From Ignavibacteriae bacterium HGW-Ignavibacteriae-4 (GTDB lineage: Bacteria > Bacteroidota > Ignavibacteria > Kapaibacteriales > UBA2268), in the NCBI GenBank assembly GCA_002839765.1, contig PGYR01000015.1, forward strand, positions 1-60,990: a stretch of 60,990 nt of DNA, given 5' to 3'. Shown piece by piece: positions 18,600 to 27,506 of this stretch (position 1 is the stretch's first letter; each line of letters begins with the position of its first letter). The notes beneath the pieces were generated by a model, which worked only from the letters and a program-made list of their open reading frames with translations, searched no databases and was not told the origin of the DNA. Both the position numbers and the translations under genes were made by a program.

Positions 18600-19751
18600 A
18601 TGACATACAAATACATAACGACCCTGTTCCTAGTAATTGTGCTATCTACTCCGCTTTTATCGGAAGAGGTTAATAAGGAATATTACCTGCATTCTATAGT
18701 CCAACAAACGATAAGAGAGGACAAGCAAAAAGCTCTTGATTTGTGGATTGACTTCCTCTACGAGACTAATGATACGATTAGGAGAAGCAATTGGGTTGCG
18801 TCCGACATTGATAAATATGAAGATGATTATTGTCTATTTCAGAACTCATATTTTCAGTTTGATAGGGTTACACAGCTTTCCTATTTTGTGCCGTTTATAC
18901 TATCTATTGAGAAGAATAATTCGGACTATACAATCCGTACAATGTTCATGCAAAAGGAAGTAAAACTCAGCGATATAGGTAAAGATAATCAGCAAATAAC
19001 TTCCATAGTCAAGGTGAAAGTCGTAGAAGAAAACGGCAGATTATACCTTAAAAATGTGATTGATGATGAAGTCAAAAAATGGAATAAGTATAGTACCAAA
19101 AATATCAACTACATCGTAAATAATGATATTGCAATAGATACAGCCAAATGTAATGAAGCACAGAAGTTTCTAGATGAAACTAGTAAGATTTGGGAAAAAC
19201 CACTGACCCAAAGCGTTGACTATTATGTGAGCAACTCACCAGAATCTATTAATCGGATTGTGGGCTTTGATTTCTCATTCTATGGTGGTTTTGGGAATGG
19301 TATGGCTGGTAGAAACGGTAGGTATCTATTCGTTGGGAATGGGGATTTCACATACTATCATGAATTAGTACATCTTGTCTTTAACGGTGCTGCTAACCGT
19401 TTACTTTCAGAAGGTATCGCTACATATTTGGGTGGTACTAATGAGAAAACTTACGCTGAGGTTAAATCAGATTTTCAGAAAGAACACTATCCATTAGATT
19501 CCGCAAAGATTACTGAAATTAGTATTTATCCAGGACAAAGAAGCTACTATGTACTAGGAAGTATTATCTGTGAGTTAGTAGTAAATGAAAAAGGTATAGC
19601 AGGTATAAAATCGATTTGGGACACTGCCGGCTATGACGATTTCAGTAACGGATTAGCAGACTATAATACTCTAAGAGAAAGAACTCAGCAGTTATTGGAT
19701 ATAGACGAAACTGAGTTATATAAGCGAGTTAATAATATTTTAAGTCAATGA
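18600..19751 (+). CDS. Exported putative zinc metallopeptidase (HEXXH, gluzincin-like)
   Basis: 383 residues from the ATG at 18600, chosen because it begins a clean signal peptide (TYKYITTLFLVIVLSTPLLS); an upstream in-frame GTG at 18528 would bury it. The motif HELVH at 254-258 followed by LSEGIATYLGG, with Glu 271, gives a zinc site of the gluzincin type (HEXXH ... E). The N-terminal half shows no recognised domain. It may be an envelope or periplasmic peptidase or a cell-wall hydrolase. It follows the Fic gene by 72 bp and ends convergently against lpxD. Confidence 0.65.
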   Translation: MTYKYITTLFLVIVLSTPLLSEEVNKEYYLHSIVQQTIREDKQKALDLWIDFLYETNDTIRRSNWVASDIDKYEDDYCLFQNSYFQFDRVTQLSYFVPFILSIEKNNSDYTIRTMFMQKEVKLSDIGKDNQQITSIVKVKVVEENGRLYLKNVIDDEVKKWNKYSTKNINYIVNNDIAIDTAKCNEAQKFLDETSKIWEKPLTQSVDYYVSNSPESINRIVGFDFSFYGGFGNGMAGRNGRYLFVGNGDFTYYHELVHLVFNGAANRLLSEGIATYLGGTNEKTYAEVKSDFQKEHYPLDSAKITEISIYPGQRSYYVLGSIICELVVNEKGIAGIKSIWDTAGYDDFSNGLADYNTLRERTQQLLDIDETELYKRVNNILSQ

Positions 19752-19817
19752 TATTAAATAGAATAAATTTATCTTAATTTTCATTTATAGTTATAATATT
19801 GAAGACTAATCTAGAAA

Positions 19818-20840
19818 TTACTTCTTATCTTTTAACTTAGCTAGTTCTCTAGCTAATTCTGGTAGATTGTTTAGTACAGCTTCTATTTTGAATGCTTGCA
19901 TTTGAGGTCTAGCAGGAGATCCAAAGTAAACACCGCCTTTTGATATTGATTTGTTTGTGCCTGATTGCGCGATTAGAGTTACATCGTCGCCAATTTTTAG
20001 GTGCCCAGCTATTCCTACTTGTCCACCTAAGCGTACTCTCTTGCCGAGGTTAGTTGAGCCAGCAAGTCCTGTTTGTGCAGCTATACCAGTATTCTCTTCT
20101 ATTACACAGTTGTGCCCTATTTGACATAGATTGTCGATTTTGACACCATTGCCTATGATTGTACTGCCTACTACAGCTCTGTCGATTGTAGTGTTACAAC
20201 CGATTTCCACATCGTCACCGATTATTACATTACCGATTTGAGGTATTTTAGTGTAAGAGCCGTCTTCTCTGTTCTCTGTGAAACCGAAACCATCACCACC
20301 GATGATAGCGCCAGCGTGAATAATACAGTTAGAGCCGATTATTACATCTTTGTAGCACACTACACTAGGGTATATGCGATTGTTTTTACCTATTTGTACA
20401 TTATCTTGGAGTGTACAGTTTGCTTCTATTATCGTGCCTTCTTCTATACGGCAATTATTACCAATTACGCAATTTGGTCCTATAGATACAGATTCGTCAA
20501 CGAAAGTATTCTCACCAACTACAGCAGATTTGTGTATCCCAGTTGATGCTTCTTGTGAGATAAAATCAACAAGTTTTATAATCTTGATAAATGCTGAATA
20601 AGGATCATCAACTTTGATATAAGTCTGTCCGGATTCTGGTTTTCTATCTAGATCTTTTGGTACTATGATACAAGTTGCATTTGATTGTTCTAATGCTTCT
20701 AAAAACTTAGGGTCAGAGTAGAACGTGAGTTCTCCTTGAGTCGCGAATTCGATTCTATTTAGATTGAATATAGAAACATCATCACCAACTATCTCGCCAT
20801 TGACTGTCTCAGCTATTTCTGAACATTTGATTGATTTCAT
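19818..20840 (-). CDS. lpxD: UDP-3-O-acylglucosamine N-acyltransferase
   Basis: 340 residues, the normal length. The N-terminal uridine-binding domain (about 1-100) is followed by a long left-handed beta-helix of hexapeptide repeats, including IIHAGAIIGGDGFGF and the catalytic-His region IGCNTTIDRAVVG and IGHNCVIEEN, then AGSTNLGKRVRLGGQVGIAGHL. It adds the second acyl chain of lipid A at the inner membrane. It is the last gene of the cluster uppS-bamA-ompH-ompH'-ompH-lpxD on the minus strand, a typical outer-membrane assembly block. About 34 bp separates it from the upstream OmpH-like gene. Confidence 0.94.
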   Translation of the reverse strand: MKSIKCSEIAETVNGEIVGDDVSIFNLNRIEFATQGELTFYSDPKFLEALEQSNATCIIVPKDLDRKPESGQTYIKVDDPYSAFIKIIKLVDFISQEASTGIHKSAVVGENTFVDESVSIGPNCVIGNNCRIEEGTIIEANCTLQDNVQIGKNNRIYPSVVCYKDVIIGSNCIIHAGAIIGGDGFGFTENREDGSYTKIPQIGNVIIGDDVEIGCNTTIDRAVVGSTIIGNGVKIDNLCQIGHNCVIEENTGIAAQTGLAGSTNLGKRVRLGGQVGIAGHLKIGDDVTLIAQSGTNKSISKGGVYFGSPARPQMQAFKIEAVLNNLPELARELAKLKDKK

Positions 20841-20874
20841 ATTCTTTTCTATTTCTTTAGTTATTATCTAATTA

Positions 20875-21492
20875 TTATTGACGACGTACTCTACGCGGAT
20901 TTTTCTCTTGCTCTTGCTGATTACGAGGGTCTGTGTCGATTTTTTGTTTTAGTTCATCTTCCATTTTCTTAACGTCAACACCTAGCTCTTTTAGAACTTT
21001 AACCGTTAGGTCATACTTGAAATTGGCATAAGCTAATGGCTGAACACTTTGGTCTAAAACAATATCAAACCCCTCTTCCGCAGATACTTTCTGAACCGCA
21101 GCATATATTTTTGACTCTACCGGTACTTGGATTTGTTTTACCGTTTTGTCGAATTCGCCACCTGGTTGGAATTTATCAGTAGCATAATCGCTTTTCTTAC
21201 TAGTTAGTTTTTGCAAATCTGATTCGTTCTTCTGTCTCTCTTCGTCTGACCAGATTAATCGATTTTTCTTTATCTCATATTCCAGCTTGTTAATCTGCTC
21301 TTGCATTGCTTTTATCTCACGCTTCCACTCATCTACTATTGTTTGGATGCGTTGTTCTGCTTGTGAAGCTTCTTCGAATTTCTGTCTTATAGTTTCCGAA
21401 TTGAAAAACCCTACTCTTTGTGAAAAAAGAGATGGACTTGCCATTGCGAAAAGGCAGAGTATCAGCAATATTTTGTATCTATTCAAAAGCAT
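20875..21492 (-). CDS. OmpH/Skp-like periplasmic chaperone, full-length copy
   Basis: 205 residues. Signal peptide 1-24, then a coiled-coil helical hairpin rich in K, E and Q (about 35-120), a hallmark of Skp/OmpH chaperones that hold unfolded outer-membrane proteins. The C-terminal domain contains AEEGFDIVLDQS and a long charged tail, DPRNQQEQEKNPRRVRRQ. It is nearly identical in its first 128 residues to the truncated copy immediately upstream (98 of 128 identical by hand count), so the two are a recent tandem duplicate. It lies directly before lpxD in the envelope cluster. Confidence 0.87.
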   Translation of the reverse strand: MLLNRYKILLILCLFAMASPSLFSQRVGFFNSETIRQKFEEASQAEQRIQTIVDEWKREIKAMQEQINKLEYEIKKNRLIWSDEERQKNESDLQKLTSKKSDYATDKFQPGGEFDKTVKQIQVPVESKIYAAVQKVSAEEGFDIVLDQSVQPLAYANFKYDLTVKVLKELGVDVKKMEDELKQKIDTDPRNQQEQEKNPRRVRRQ

Positions 21493-21569
21493 ATTAACTT
21501 GGGGATTATACGGTTAATTTATACCGTTATTATTTAGTTGTTGCCTCTAATAAGCATTTCAAATCTTTC

Positions 21570-21986
21570 TTATTCTGACATTTTTTCAAAAGAGTCATTT
21601 AATTTTACTTCTACAGGCTCTTGGATTTCCTTTACTATTTTATCGAATTCGCCTCCAGCTTGGAATTTCTCCTTCGCATAGTCGCTTTTCTTTTTAGTAA
21701 TCATTTCCAATTCCGATACATTCTTTTGTCTTTCTTCGTCTGACCAGATTAATCGATTTTTCTGAATATCTGATTCTAATTTGTTAATCTGCTCTTGCAT
21801 AGCTTTTATCTCAAGCTTCCATTCATCTACAATAGTTTGGATGCGTTGCTCTGCATGTTTGGCTTCTTCGAATTTCTGTCTAATAACTTCAGAATCAAGA
21901 ACCCCTTCTTCTTGTGAAAAAAGAGATTGGCTTACCAAAGCGAAAAGACTGAGTATCAATAATATTTTAAATCTATTCAAGAGCAT
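21570..21986 (-). pseudogene. Truncated OmpH/Skp-like duplicate
   Basis: 138 residues, aligned to residues 1-~138 of the 205-residue neighbour with 98 of the first 128 residues identical by hand count. After the stop at KMSE, the frame reads E-R-F-E-M-L-I, a weak match to E-G-F-D-I-V-L in the intact copy, so a stop plus loss of about 65 C-terminal residues explains the truncation. Signal peptide and coiled coil remain, so a short chaperone arm could still be made, but the C-terminal strand region is gone. It lies 37 bp after the third OmpH-like gene and about 78 bp before the intact copy. Confidence 0.75.
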
Positions 21987-22023
21987 ATTAACTTGAAATT
22001 GTTAGGTTATTTACCTTTATTAT

Positions 22024-22548
22024 TTACTTGCCGCCTCTTTTAAGCATATCAAGTACTTTGAAAGTAATATCTAGTGCGTCGTCAGCAAAAAGAACTGATT
22101 CAGTACTACTATCAAGCACTAAGCTCAATTTTTCAGCAGCAGATACTTTGTCTATAGCTTCTTTTATCTTGTTTCTAAGTGGTTGCAATAGTTCTAATCT
22201 TTTCATTTGCAATTCACCTTGTTGACCGAATTTCGCTTGTTGAAATTGCAATACAGTTTGGTTTAATGCTTGTAATTCTTGTTCTGTAGCTAATTGTTGT
22301 TCTTGAGTCATCATACCTTTTTGCTTTTGGTAAGTTTGGAATTTTGATTCCAGATCACCTTGCATTTTCAACAATGAATCTTGATATTTCGTAGCCATTT
22401 CTTTTATTTCAGTATCTATTTTTTTAGCGTCTGGTAATTGCTCTACTACCATTTGTAAGTTAGCAACACCAATTTTAGATGATTGCGCGTTAGCAAATCC
22501 AAAAGTTCCAAATAACAATACGATCAAAAGTAATTTTAAGTTTTTCAT
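22024..22548 (-). CDS. OmpH/Skp-like periplasmic chaperone
   Basis: 174 residues. Signal peptide about 1-21 ending FANAQ, then IGVANLQMVVEQLPDAKKID and an Ala/Gln/Lys-rich coiled coil, and the closing domain KVSAAEKLSLVLDSSTESVLFADDALDIT. This is a normal Skp/OmpH protein, more divergent from the two neighbouring copies than they are from each other. It is expected to escort beta-barrel proteins across the periplasm to BamA, whose gene ends 74 bp upstream. Its presence explains how the adjacent duplicate could decay. Confidence 0.9.
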   Translation of the reverse strand: MKNLKLLLIVLLFGTFGFANAQSSKIGVANLQMVVEQLPDAKKIDTEIKEMATKYQDSLLKMQGDLESKFQTYQKQKGMMTQEQQLATEQELQALNQTVLQFQQAKFGQQGELQMKRLELLQPLRNKIKEAIDKVSAAEKLSLVLDSSTESVLFADDALDITFKVLDMLKRGGK

Positions 22549-22622
22549 TTATTCCTCGAAAAGTTCTAATATTTAGTTAAACATAAGTTTGCAAGTTAAA
22601 ATTATTGCTTTGTATTTCAAAA

Positions 22623-24989
22623 TTATTGCCCGATTTCAAATAAGAATTTCCAACCTGGTACATTGCCGAATTGTGTAGTTGGGTCAAACCCATATCCATA
22701 ACTGAATCCAATTATACCAATTGGGTTTAGCAACATTTTCAGCCCTACACCTGCGGAACGTTTCAAATCAAATAAATCGGCACCACCGAAACCATCCCAA
22801 ACATTACCTGCCATAGCAAAACTATAGAAATAAATTGGCATAGGGTTTAGTGTAATCGCAAATCTCATTTCAGCTGTGAATTTGGCGTGTAGCTTACCAC
22901 CAATATTTTCCAAATCTCCATCACCATAACCTCTAAAAGGAATAGTACCGAAGTTAGAAAGACCAGCTCCACCCATTCTATATAGCTCGATTGGTGCTAT
23001 AGTAGTATCATTTTTGATACCGTCTATATATCCCATCTGAGCACCTAAGTAAAGTACTACCCTATCTTGCTCTTCAAGTTTGTATAGAGTATTGTAAAAG
23101 TCAAAGTAAATTTCAGACTTGAAAAAGTCAGTCTGTCCTATACCTACGGCTCCAAGGGCCCAATTGTTCGTAAATCTGAATTTTGACCCTTGTGAAGGGA
23201 AGAAAAGTTCATTCGTATTATTACGAGAAATACTACCACCGACAGTTATTTCATTGTATTTACCCGGTCTATAGAACTGGCTATTAACACCAGATTGCTG
23301 ACTTATATCATTAAGCTGGAATTGAAAACTACCATCTATTCTGAAATAATCATCAGGCCATTTCACACGTCGACCGATATTTATACGGAAACCTTGTCTT
23401 TGTAACTTTAGAGTAGAGAAATTATAATATATATCGAATACATTGAATCCGACAGTAGTTGGCTCATCAAAAAGCCATGGCTCAGTGAACCCAAGTGAGA
23501 AATTACGATATCTATTAGATTGACCAAATTCCCAATTGAAGTTAAACACTTGACCTGCACCACCATTAAGTGGTTCTAGTATTGAGAAATTATTAAATGT
23601 AAGTCCTACTGAGCCTGTAAGTCCAAAACTACCAGCAAATCCGATTGAAGCATTGAAAGTATCAGTAGAGCGTTCTTCTACATTATATATCAAATCAACT
23701 GAAGTATTATCATTGTCAACTTGTTTTACGTCAGGACGAAGTTTCTCTGGATTAAAATACCCCATAACTCCTAGCTCTTTCACTGAGCGGACAATAGCAG
23801 CACGGTTAAAATAATCACCAGGACGTGTGTAAAGAGTACGTCTTATCACCTTGTCTTTAGTCTTGGTATTACCAGATATTATTACTTTTCTAATCTTGTA
23901 TCTATCACCTTCCAAAGTACTAATTACTATATCTACCGAATCGGCTGCTACTTTTACTTCTTGTGGTGCGAACCTAGTTTGCAAATATCCTGTATTATTA
24001 TAGAGTGAAAGTGCATCTGAAAATTCTTGATTTCCATTCAAATTCATAATGAATTTTTCTTTATTATATACTTCACCTTTTGGGAAGTCTAGTCTAGCTA
24101 CCAAAGCTTCGTCTGGGAATACAGTATTTCCTTCGAAAGTTATATTACGTACATAGTAACGTTTACCTTCTTTTATATTCACCGTAATATGTACAGCTTG
24201 ATTATCTTCATCATATTCTACAGAATCAGATAAGAACTCATAGTCCATAAATCCTTCATTTGCATAGAATTTTGATATTAGTTCTTTATCTTTCTTATAA
24301 TCTTTTTTATCAAATTTAGACGATGACCAGAATTCGTACCATGATTTTGTATGAGTTTCATCGAATACGGAAGCTAAATCACTATTACTATATTCAGAAT
24401 TACCATTGAAATTAATAGATTCAACGTAAAATTCTGAACCTTCTTCCACATATATCTTCAAATCTATATATACATCAGAAGAATCGGACTGTAAAATCTC
24501 AGGAAAGACCTTAGCGAAAGTAAGTCCTTCTTTATCATATAAATCTTTAATATCCTTTTTAATAAGATATAAATCATATTCTGTGACTATATCACCTTTG
24601 TTCTTACCAACCGCTTTTTTGATTTCTTCTGAAGTGAGTTCGTTGTTATTGAATACTTTAATAGCTGATAAACGTTTGTTCTCTTCTACTACAATAGTTA
24701 GAAATACACCATCTCCAACTACTTTATCTACTAATACATCTACATTTGAAAATTGACGGCGATCCCAAAGTGCCTTAAGAGACACGTTTAGATTCTCGTC
24801 ATACGGATAAGAGATAGTCTCTCCCTCTTTCAATCCAGTCAAAGCAATAATAGTAGAGGCATCTGCACTACGTGCTCCCTCTACCTCAATACCAAGAATC
24901 TTGTATTTGGTAGTACTTTCTTGAGAAAAAAGAGAAGTAGTGAATGTAAATATTAATATGAGAATGAGTTTACTTGCGTTTGATAACAT
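22623..24989 (-). CDS. bamA: Outer-membrane assembly factor BamA
   Basis: 788 residues. Signal peptide about 1-23, then five POTRA-type repeats spanning roughly 30-420 (e.g. YKILGIEVEGARSADASTI, YRNITFEGNT-like RNITFEGNTVFPDEAL, IRKVIISGNTKTKDKVIRR), then the Omp85 beta-barrel starting near 440 (ERSTDTFNASIGFAG). The barrel contains RGYGDGDL, the region of the conserved VRGF/Y-like tip loop, and ends with aromatic Phe and Gln (LFEIGQ). It inserts outer-membrane proteins. Its start overlaps the end of uppS by 20 bp, so they share an operon. Confidence 0.95.
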   Translation of the reverse strand: MLSNASKLILILIFTFTTSLFSQESTTKYKILGIEVEGARSADASTIIALTGLKEGETISYPYDENLNVSLKALWDRRQFSNVDVLVDKVVGDGVFLTIVVEENKRLSAIKVFNNNELTSEEIKKAVGKNKGDIVTEYDLYLIKKDIKDLYDKEGLTFAKVFPEILQSDSSDVYIDLKIYVEEGSEFYVESINFNGNSEYSNSDLASVFDETHTKSWYEFWSSSKFDKKDYKKDKELISKFYANEGFMDYEFLSDSVEYDEDNQAVHITVNIKEGKRYYVRNITFEGNTVFPDEALVARLDFPKGEVYNKEKFIMNLNGNQEFSDALSLYNNTGYLQTRFAPQEVKVAADSVDIVISTLEGDRYKIRKVIISGNTKTKDKVIRRTLYTRPGDYFNRAAIVRSVKELGVMGYFNPEKLRPDVKQVDNDNTSVDLIYNVEERSTDTFNASIGFAGSFGLTGSVGLTFNNFSILEPLNGGAGQVFNFNWEFGQSNRYRNFSLGFTEPWLFDEPTTVGFNVFDIYYNFSTLKLQRQGFRINIGRRVKWPDDYFRIDGSFQFQLNDISQQSGVNSQFYRPGKYNEITVGGSISRNNTNELFFPSQGSKFRFTNNWALGAVGIGQTDFFKSEIYFDFYNTLYKLEEQDRVVLYLGAQMGYIDGIKNDTTIAPIELYRMGGAGLSNFGTIPFRGYGDGDLENIGGKLHAKFTAEMRFAITLNPMPIYFYSFAMAGNVWDGFGGADLFDLKRSAGVGLKMLLNPIGIIGFSYGYGFDPTTQFGNVPGWKFLFEIGQ

Positions 24990-25800
24990 CTATAACTTTT
25001 TTTAAATATGATTGTTCAGTTGATTCATTGATCTGGCTCGAAGTTTTGCCAAATCGACGCTCCCTATGAGCATAATCCATTAATGCAGAATACAATTCAT
25101 CACGTCGAAATTCCGGCCAAAGCTTTTCGGTGAAGTAAATCTCCGAGTATGCCAACTCCCATAATAGGAAATTGCTAATACGGTATTCGCCACTAGTTCG
25201 GATAAGTAAGTCAGGGTCTGGTATATCAGCAGTTTGCAAATATCCTGAGAAAAGCTCTTCTGTAATATCTTCAGGAGATAGTTTACCTCCCCGAACATCA
25301 AGAGCAATCATCTGAATAGAACGCATTATGTCCCAACGTGAGCCATAGCTAATAGCCAAATTCAGATGCATCCCTGTATTATCTTTTGTCTTTTCATAAG
25401 ATTCACGAAGAATTTTCTGTACACTTTTCGGTAAAGCATTGGTTTTACCTATAGTGTTGATAACTACTTGATTCTCATTAAGTTCTTTGAACTCTTTTTG
25501 CAAGAAAATCTCTAACAACTTCATCAAACCATTGACTTCCATGGGTGGTCTTTTCCAATTCTCTATACTAAAAGCATATAAAGTAATGTGTTTCACACCA
25601 ATTAAAGAAGCGGCATTCACTATATCGCGAACGCTCTCTATCCCTTCTCTATGACCGAATAGACGTTGTTTGCCATGTTGGTTAGCCCATCTTCCATTGC
25701 CATCCATAATGATAGCAATATGCTGAGGAATCTTACCCGTAGCTTTTATTAATTCTTGCTTGTCTTTATCTTCAAGACTTTGTTCTTTTATCCAAGACAT
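24970..25800 (-). CDS. uppS: Undecaprenyl diphosphate synthase (cis-prenyltransferase)
   Basis: 276 residues from the ATG at 25800; the TTG at 25815 is in frame but less likely. The hallmark IIMDGNGRWANQHGK (catalytic Asp in MDGNG) and RLFGHREGIESVRD lie near the N-terminus; SIENWKRP and the PDPDLLIRTSGEYRISNFLLWE motif lie further on. It makes the C55 lipid carrier for peptidoglycan and O-antigen from FPP and IPP. It is the first gene of the envelope cluster and overlaps bamA by 20 bp. Confidence 0.94.
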   Translation of the reverse strand: MSWIKEQSLEDKDKQELIKATGKIPQHIAIIMDGNGRWANQHGKQRLFGHREGIESVRDIVNAASLIGVKHITLYAFSIENWKRPPMEVNGLMKLLEIFLQKEFKELNENQVVINTIGKTNALPKSVQKILRESYEKTKDNTGMHLNLAISYGSRWDIMRSIQMIALDVRGGKLSPEDITEELFSGYLQTADIPDPDLLIRTSGEYRISNFLLWELAYSEIYFTEKLWPEFRRDELYSALMDYAHRERRFGKTSSQINESTEQSYLKKVIDVIKRK

Positions 25801-25977
25801 ATTGTATTTGTACAATTAATGAGTTACAAAAATAGTTTTAATATATAGAAATAAAAATTATTACCATATAATTTATTAAATTTTAGATAGTTGCTTTGTT
25901 TTTTAATATTTGCGTTCGTATATTTGCTTCCCTTAACGGATTATTATTTAATATTGTTTCATAAACGGAAAAAACAA

Positions 25978-26295
25978 GTGAACAACAAAAATATAACGAA
26001 AGCAGATATCGTAGAAGTTATAGCTAGCAATACGGGTCTAACTAAAGTGGAAACCAAAGCAGTAGTAGAAGGTTTCATAGATACAATAATCTCAACTATC
26101 GCAGATGGAAAGCGTATAGAGCTAAGAGGTTTTGGTGTATTCAAACACAAAGCTAGAAAACCAAGAATGGCAAGAAACCCTAAAACTGGTGAAGAAGTTA
26201 AACTTGACAAACGATATGTACCTGTTTTCAAAGTTTCTCCTGACTTCTTTGACAGAGTAAATGTCGCAATTAAGAATGAAAAAGGCGAAAAGTAA
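25978..26295 (+). CDS. HU/IHF-family DNA-binding protein
   Basis: 105 residues from a GTG at 25978, the only start that gives a family-sized protein; longer in-frame reading would prepend an unrelated hydrophobic stretch. The fold signature is complete: NITKADIVEVIASNTGLTK, then IELRGFGVF and the DNA-contact arm KARKPRMARNPKTGEEV. It bends DNA as a dimer and compacts the nucleoid. A short C-terminal tail (NVAIKNEKGEK) extends past the usual HU end. It is divergent from uppS and precedes the 30-residue ribosomal protein gene by 24 bp. Confidence 0.92.
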   Translation: MNNKNITKADIVEVIASNTGLTKVETKAVVEGFIDTIISTIADGKRIELRGFGVFKHKARKPRMARNPKTGEEVKLDKRYVPVFKVSPDFFDRVNVAIKNEKGEK

Positions 26296-26319
26296 ATTTA
26301 ATTAAACAAAGGGTGATAT

Positions 26320-26412
26320 ATGCCAAGTGGTAAAAAGAGAAAGGGCAAGAAAATGTCCACTCATAAGCGTAAGAAAAGATTACGTAAGAACAGACACAAG
26401 AAAAAGAAATAG
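26320..26412 (+). CDS. AURKAIP1/COX24-type (mS38-like) small ribosomal protein
   Basis: 30 residues, too short for usual gene calls. It is almost all Lys, Arg and His: it begins MPSGKKRKGKK, continues MSTHKRKKRLRKNRH and ends KKKK. This is the short basic protein annotated in Bacteroidota as AURKAIP1/COX24 domain, related to mitochondrial ribosomal mS38; it is expected to bind rRNA in the small subunit. The start ATG follows GGGTGAT. It is 24 bp after the HU gene. Family identity rests on the sequence pattern I recognise; ribosomal placement is from family knowledge. Confidence 0.8.
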   Translation: MPSGKKRKGKKMSTHKRKKRLRKNRHKKKK

Positions 26413-26440
26413 ACTAAACTAAAAGTCTAAAGTAATTATA

Positions 26441-26495
26441 AAAACTGCCGATATTAACTAGTATGACAAGTACAGTTTCAAATATCGGCAGTTTT
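26441..26495 (+). promoter_or_regulatory. 15-bp perfect hairpin holding a start codon in its loop
   Basis: The arms AAAACTGCCGATATT (26441-26455) and AATATCGGCAGTTTT (26481-26495) are perfectly complementary around a 25-base loop. The ATG of the 127-residue ORF (26463) lies in the loop, and the right arm encodes its residues 7-11. The right arm is followed by a T-rich run (AATTTTAA), so it could also terminate the ribosomal-protein transcript. Either way it must affect expression of the ORF. Confidence 0.7.
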
Positions 26496-26846
26496 AATTT
26501 TAACCCCAAATCTGAGGCAACTGCTTCGGAAGCACTGTCGCTAGCCAAAGACGACCTGAAAGACTTATCAAAAAGCTCATTCTCCAAAGTATTCAACCGA
26601 GTGGATAATTTCCTCGACTTCGGTACTACTAAGAACTTCGATTTCAGCAACTTCGACAAAGAAGAGATGAAGTCATTCCTAAAAGTAATGTCAACCCTAA
26701 TGAAAAAAGGAATAGTCGGTTACGAATACTACGAGGTAAATGGCAAGACTGAAAAACACTTTATGACTACATCCCTGGGTAATCGTCGCTTATATAATGC
26801 CGAATGGAAGAAACGCGAAGACAGCCGTGGCGGCTGGTTGGTGTGA
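26463..26846 (+). CDS. Hypothetical protein, start inside a hairpin loop
   Basis: 127 residues, not recognised. The N-terminal third is Ser/Asn/Asp-rich (SKDDLKDLSKSSFSK-like), the rest is charged with FDKEEMKSFLKVM, KKGIVGYEYYEV and a C-terminal RGGWLV; no membrane segment or signal. Its second and later codons form one arm of the 15-bp hairpin at 26441-26495, suggesting control of translation or an attenuation-like readthrough gene. It lies 50 bp after the small ribosomal protein and is convergent with the TIR-like gene downstream. Confidence 0.6.
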   Translation: MTSTVSNIGSFNFNPKSEATASEALSLAKDDLKDLSKSSFSKVFNRVDNFLDFGTTKNFDFSNFDKEEMKSFLKVMSTLMKKGIVGYEYYEVNGKTEKHFMTTSLGNRRLYNAEWKKREDSRGGWLV

Positions 26847-26865
26847 TGTTTGAGTTGTTGCTACT

Positions 26866-26889
26866 TAACTTGAGTAAACTTTCAAGTTA
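26866..26889. terminator. Candidate bidirectional terminator hairpin
   Basis: Perfect 8-bp arms TAACTTGA and TCAAGTTA around an 8-base loop sit between convergent genes; the right arm overlaps the stop codon of the TIR-like gene. There is no long T-tract, so termination is plausible but weak. Confidence 0.4.
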
Positions 26890-27495
26890 GCCTAAACTCT
26901 TATCAATATATTTCATAAACTCAGCAATTGAAAGCCTATCCAAATCTTTGGGTTTAAATCCGTTATTTATTCTATCTTCATATAAATCAGCATGAAAAGT
27001 ATTATAGTCATCCCATAGTGAACTTCCACTGGGAATCTCAATGTCTGTATTTTCTACGAACCATTCCCTAACTTCATCTACTAAATCTTCTTCTTCCCCA
27101 TTATGACATTTACAATCGGCAAAAGAAAGATCAGATAATACTTTATGAATACTATATTTCTCTTCTTCTAAAATTAAAATTTTCTTTGATTTATAGTCTT
27201 TGTTAGAACTAAAATCTCTACAACCCAAATCCAAACCTAATTCAAAAGGCATATTCTGTCTTGAATATTCTCCAATTTCTTTTGACTTTATTCGACTTAA
27301 ATCGTGGATAGAGTATTTAGAAGACTCTATTAATTCTTTTATTTTATCTAATCTTACTTCACCAGAATCACTGCGTTCGAGAGCGATTCGTGGATTATAA
27401 CCTATTTTCTTAATTACATATAGGAGGGTTTTGAGCATTGGTAAATACTCTTTATCGAAGGGACAATTTATAAAGATATTCTTATCAAAACTCAA
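26887..27495 (-). CDS. TIR-like / STALD-like nucleotide-binding domain protein
   Basis: 202 residues. The start KNIFINCPFDKEYLPMLKTL and the following IALERSDSGEVRLDKIKELIESSKYSIHDLSR match a widespread small bacterial family whose fold is related to TIR and nucleoside deoxyribosyltransferase domains (beta-strand, polar loop, helix, then S-x-x-S-I-x-D-L). FELGLDLG and KKILILEEEK continue the Rossmann-like pattern. C-terminal Cys pair CKC near 127. Such domains often act in nucleotide-signal or NAD-linked defence, but no catalytic activity can be proven here. The DUF2188 gene lies 11 bp upstream. Confidence 0.6.
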   Translation of the reverse strand: MSFDKNIFINCPFDKEYLPMLKTLLYVIKKIGYNPRIALERSDSGEVRLDKIKELIESSKYSIHDLSRIKSKEIGEYSRQNMPFELGLDLGCRDFSSNKDYKSKKILILEEEKYSIHKVLSDLSFADCKCHNGEEEDLVDEVREWFVENTDIEIPSGSSLWDDYNTFHADLYEDRINNGFKPKDLDRLSIAEFMKYIDKSLG

Positions 27496-27506
27496 TGTAG
27501 AAATCC

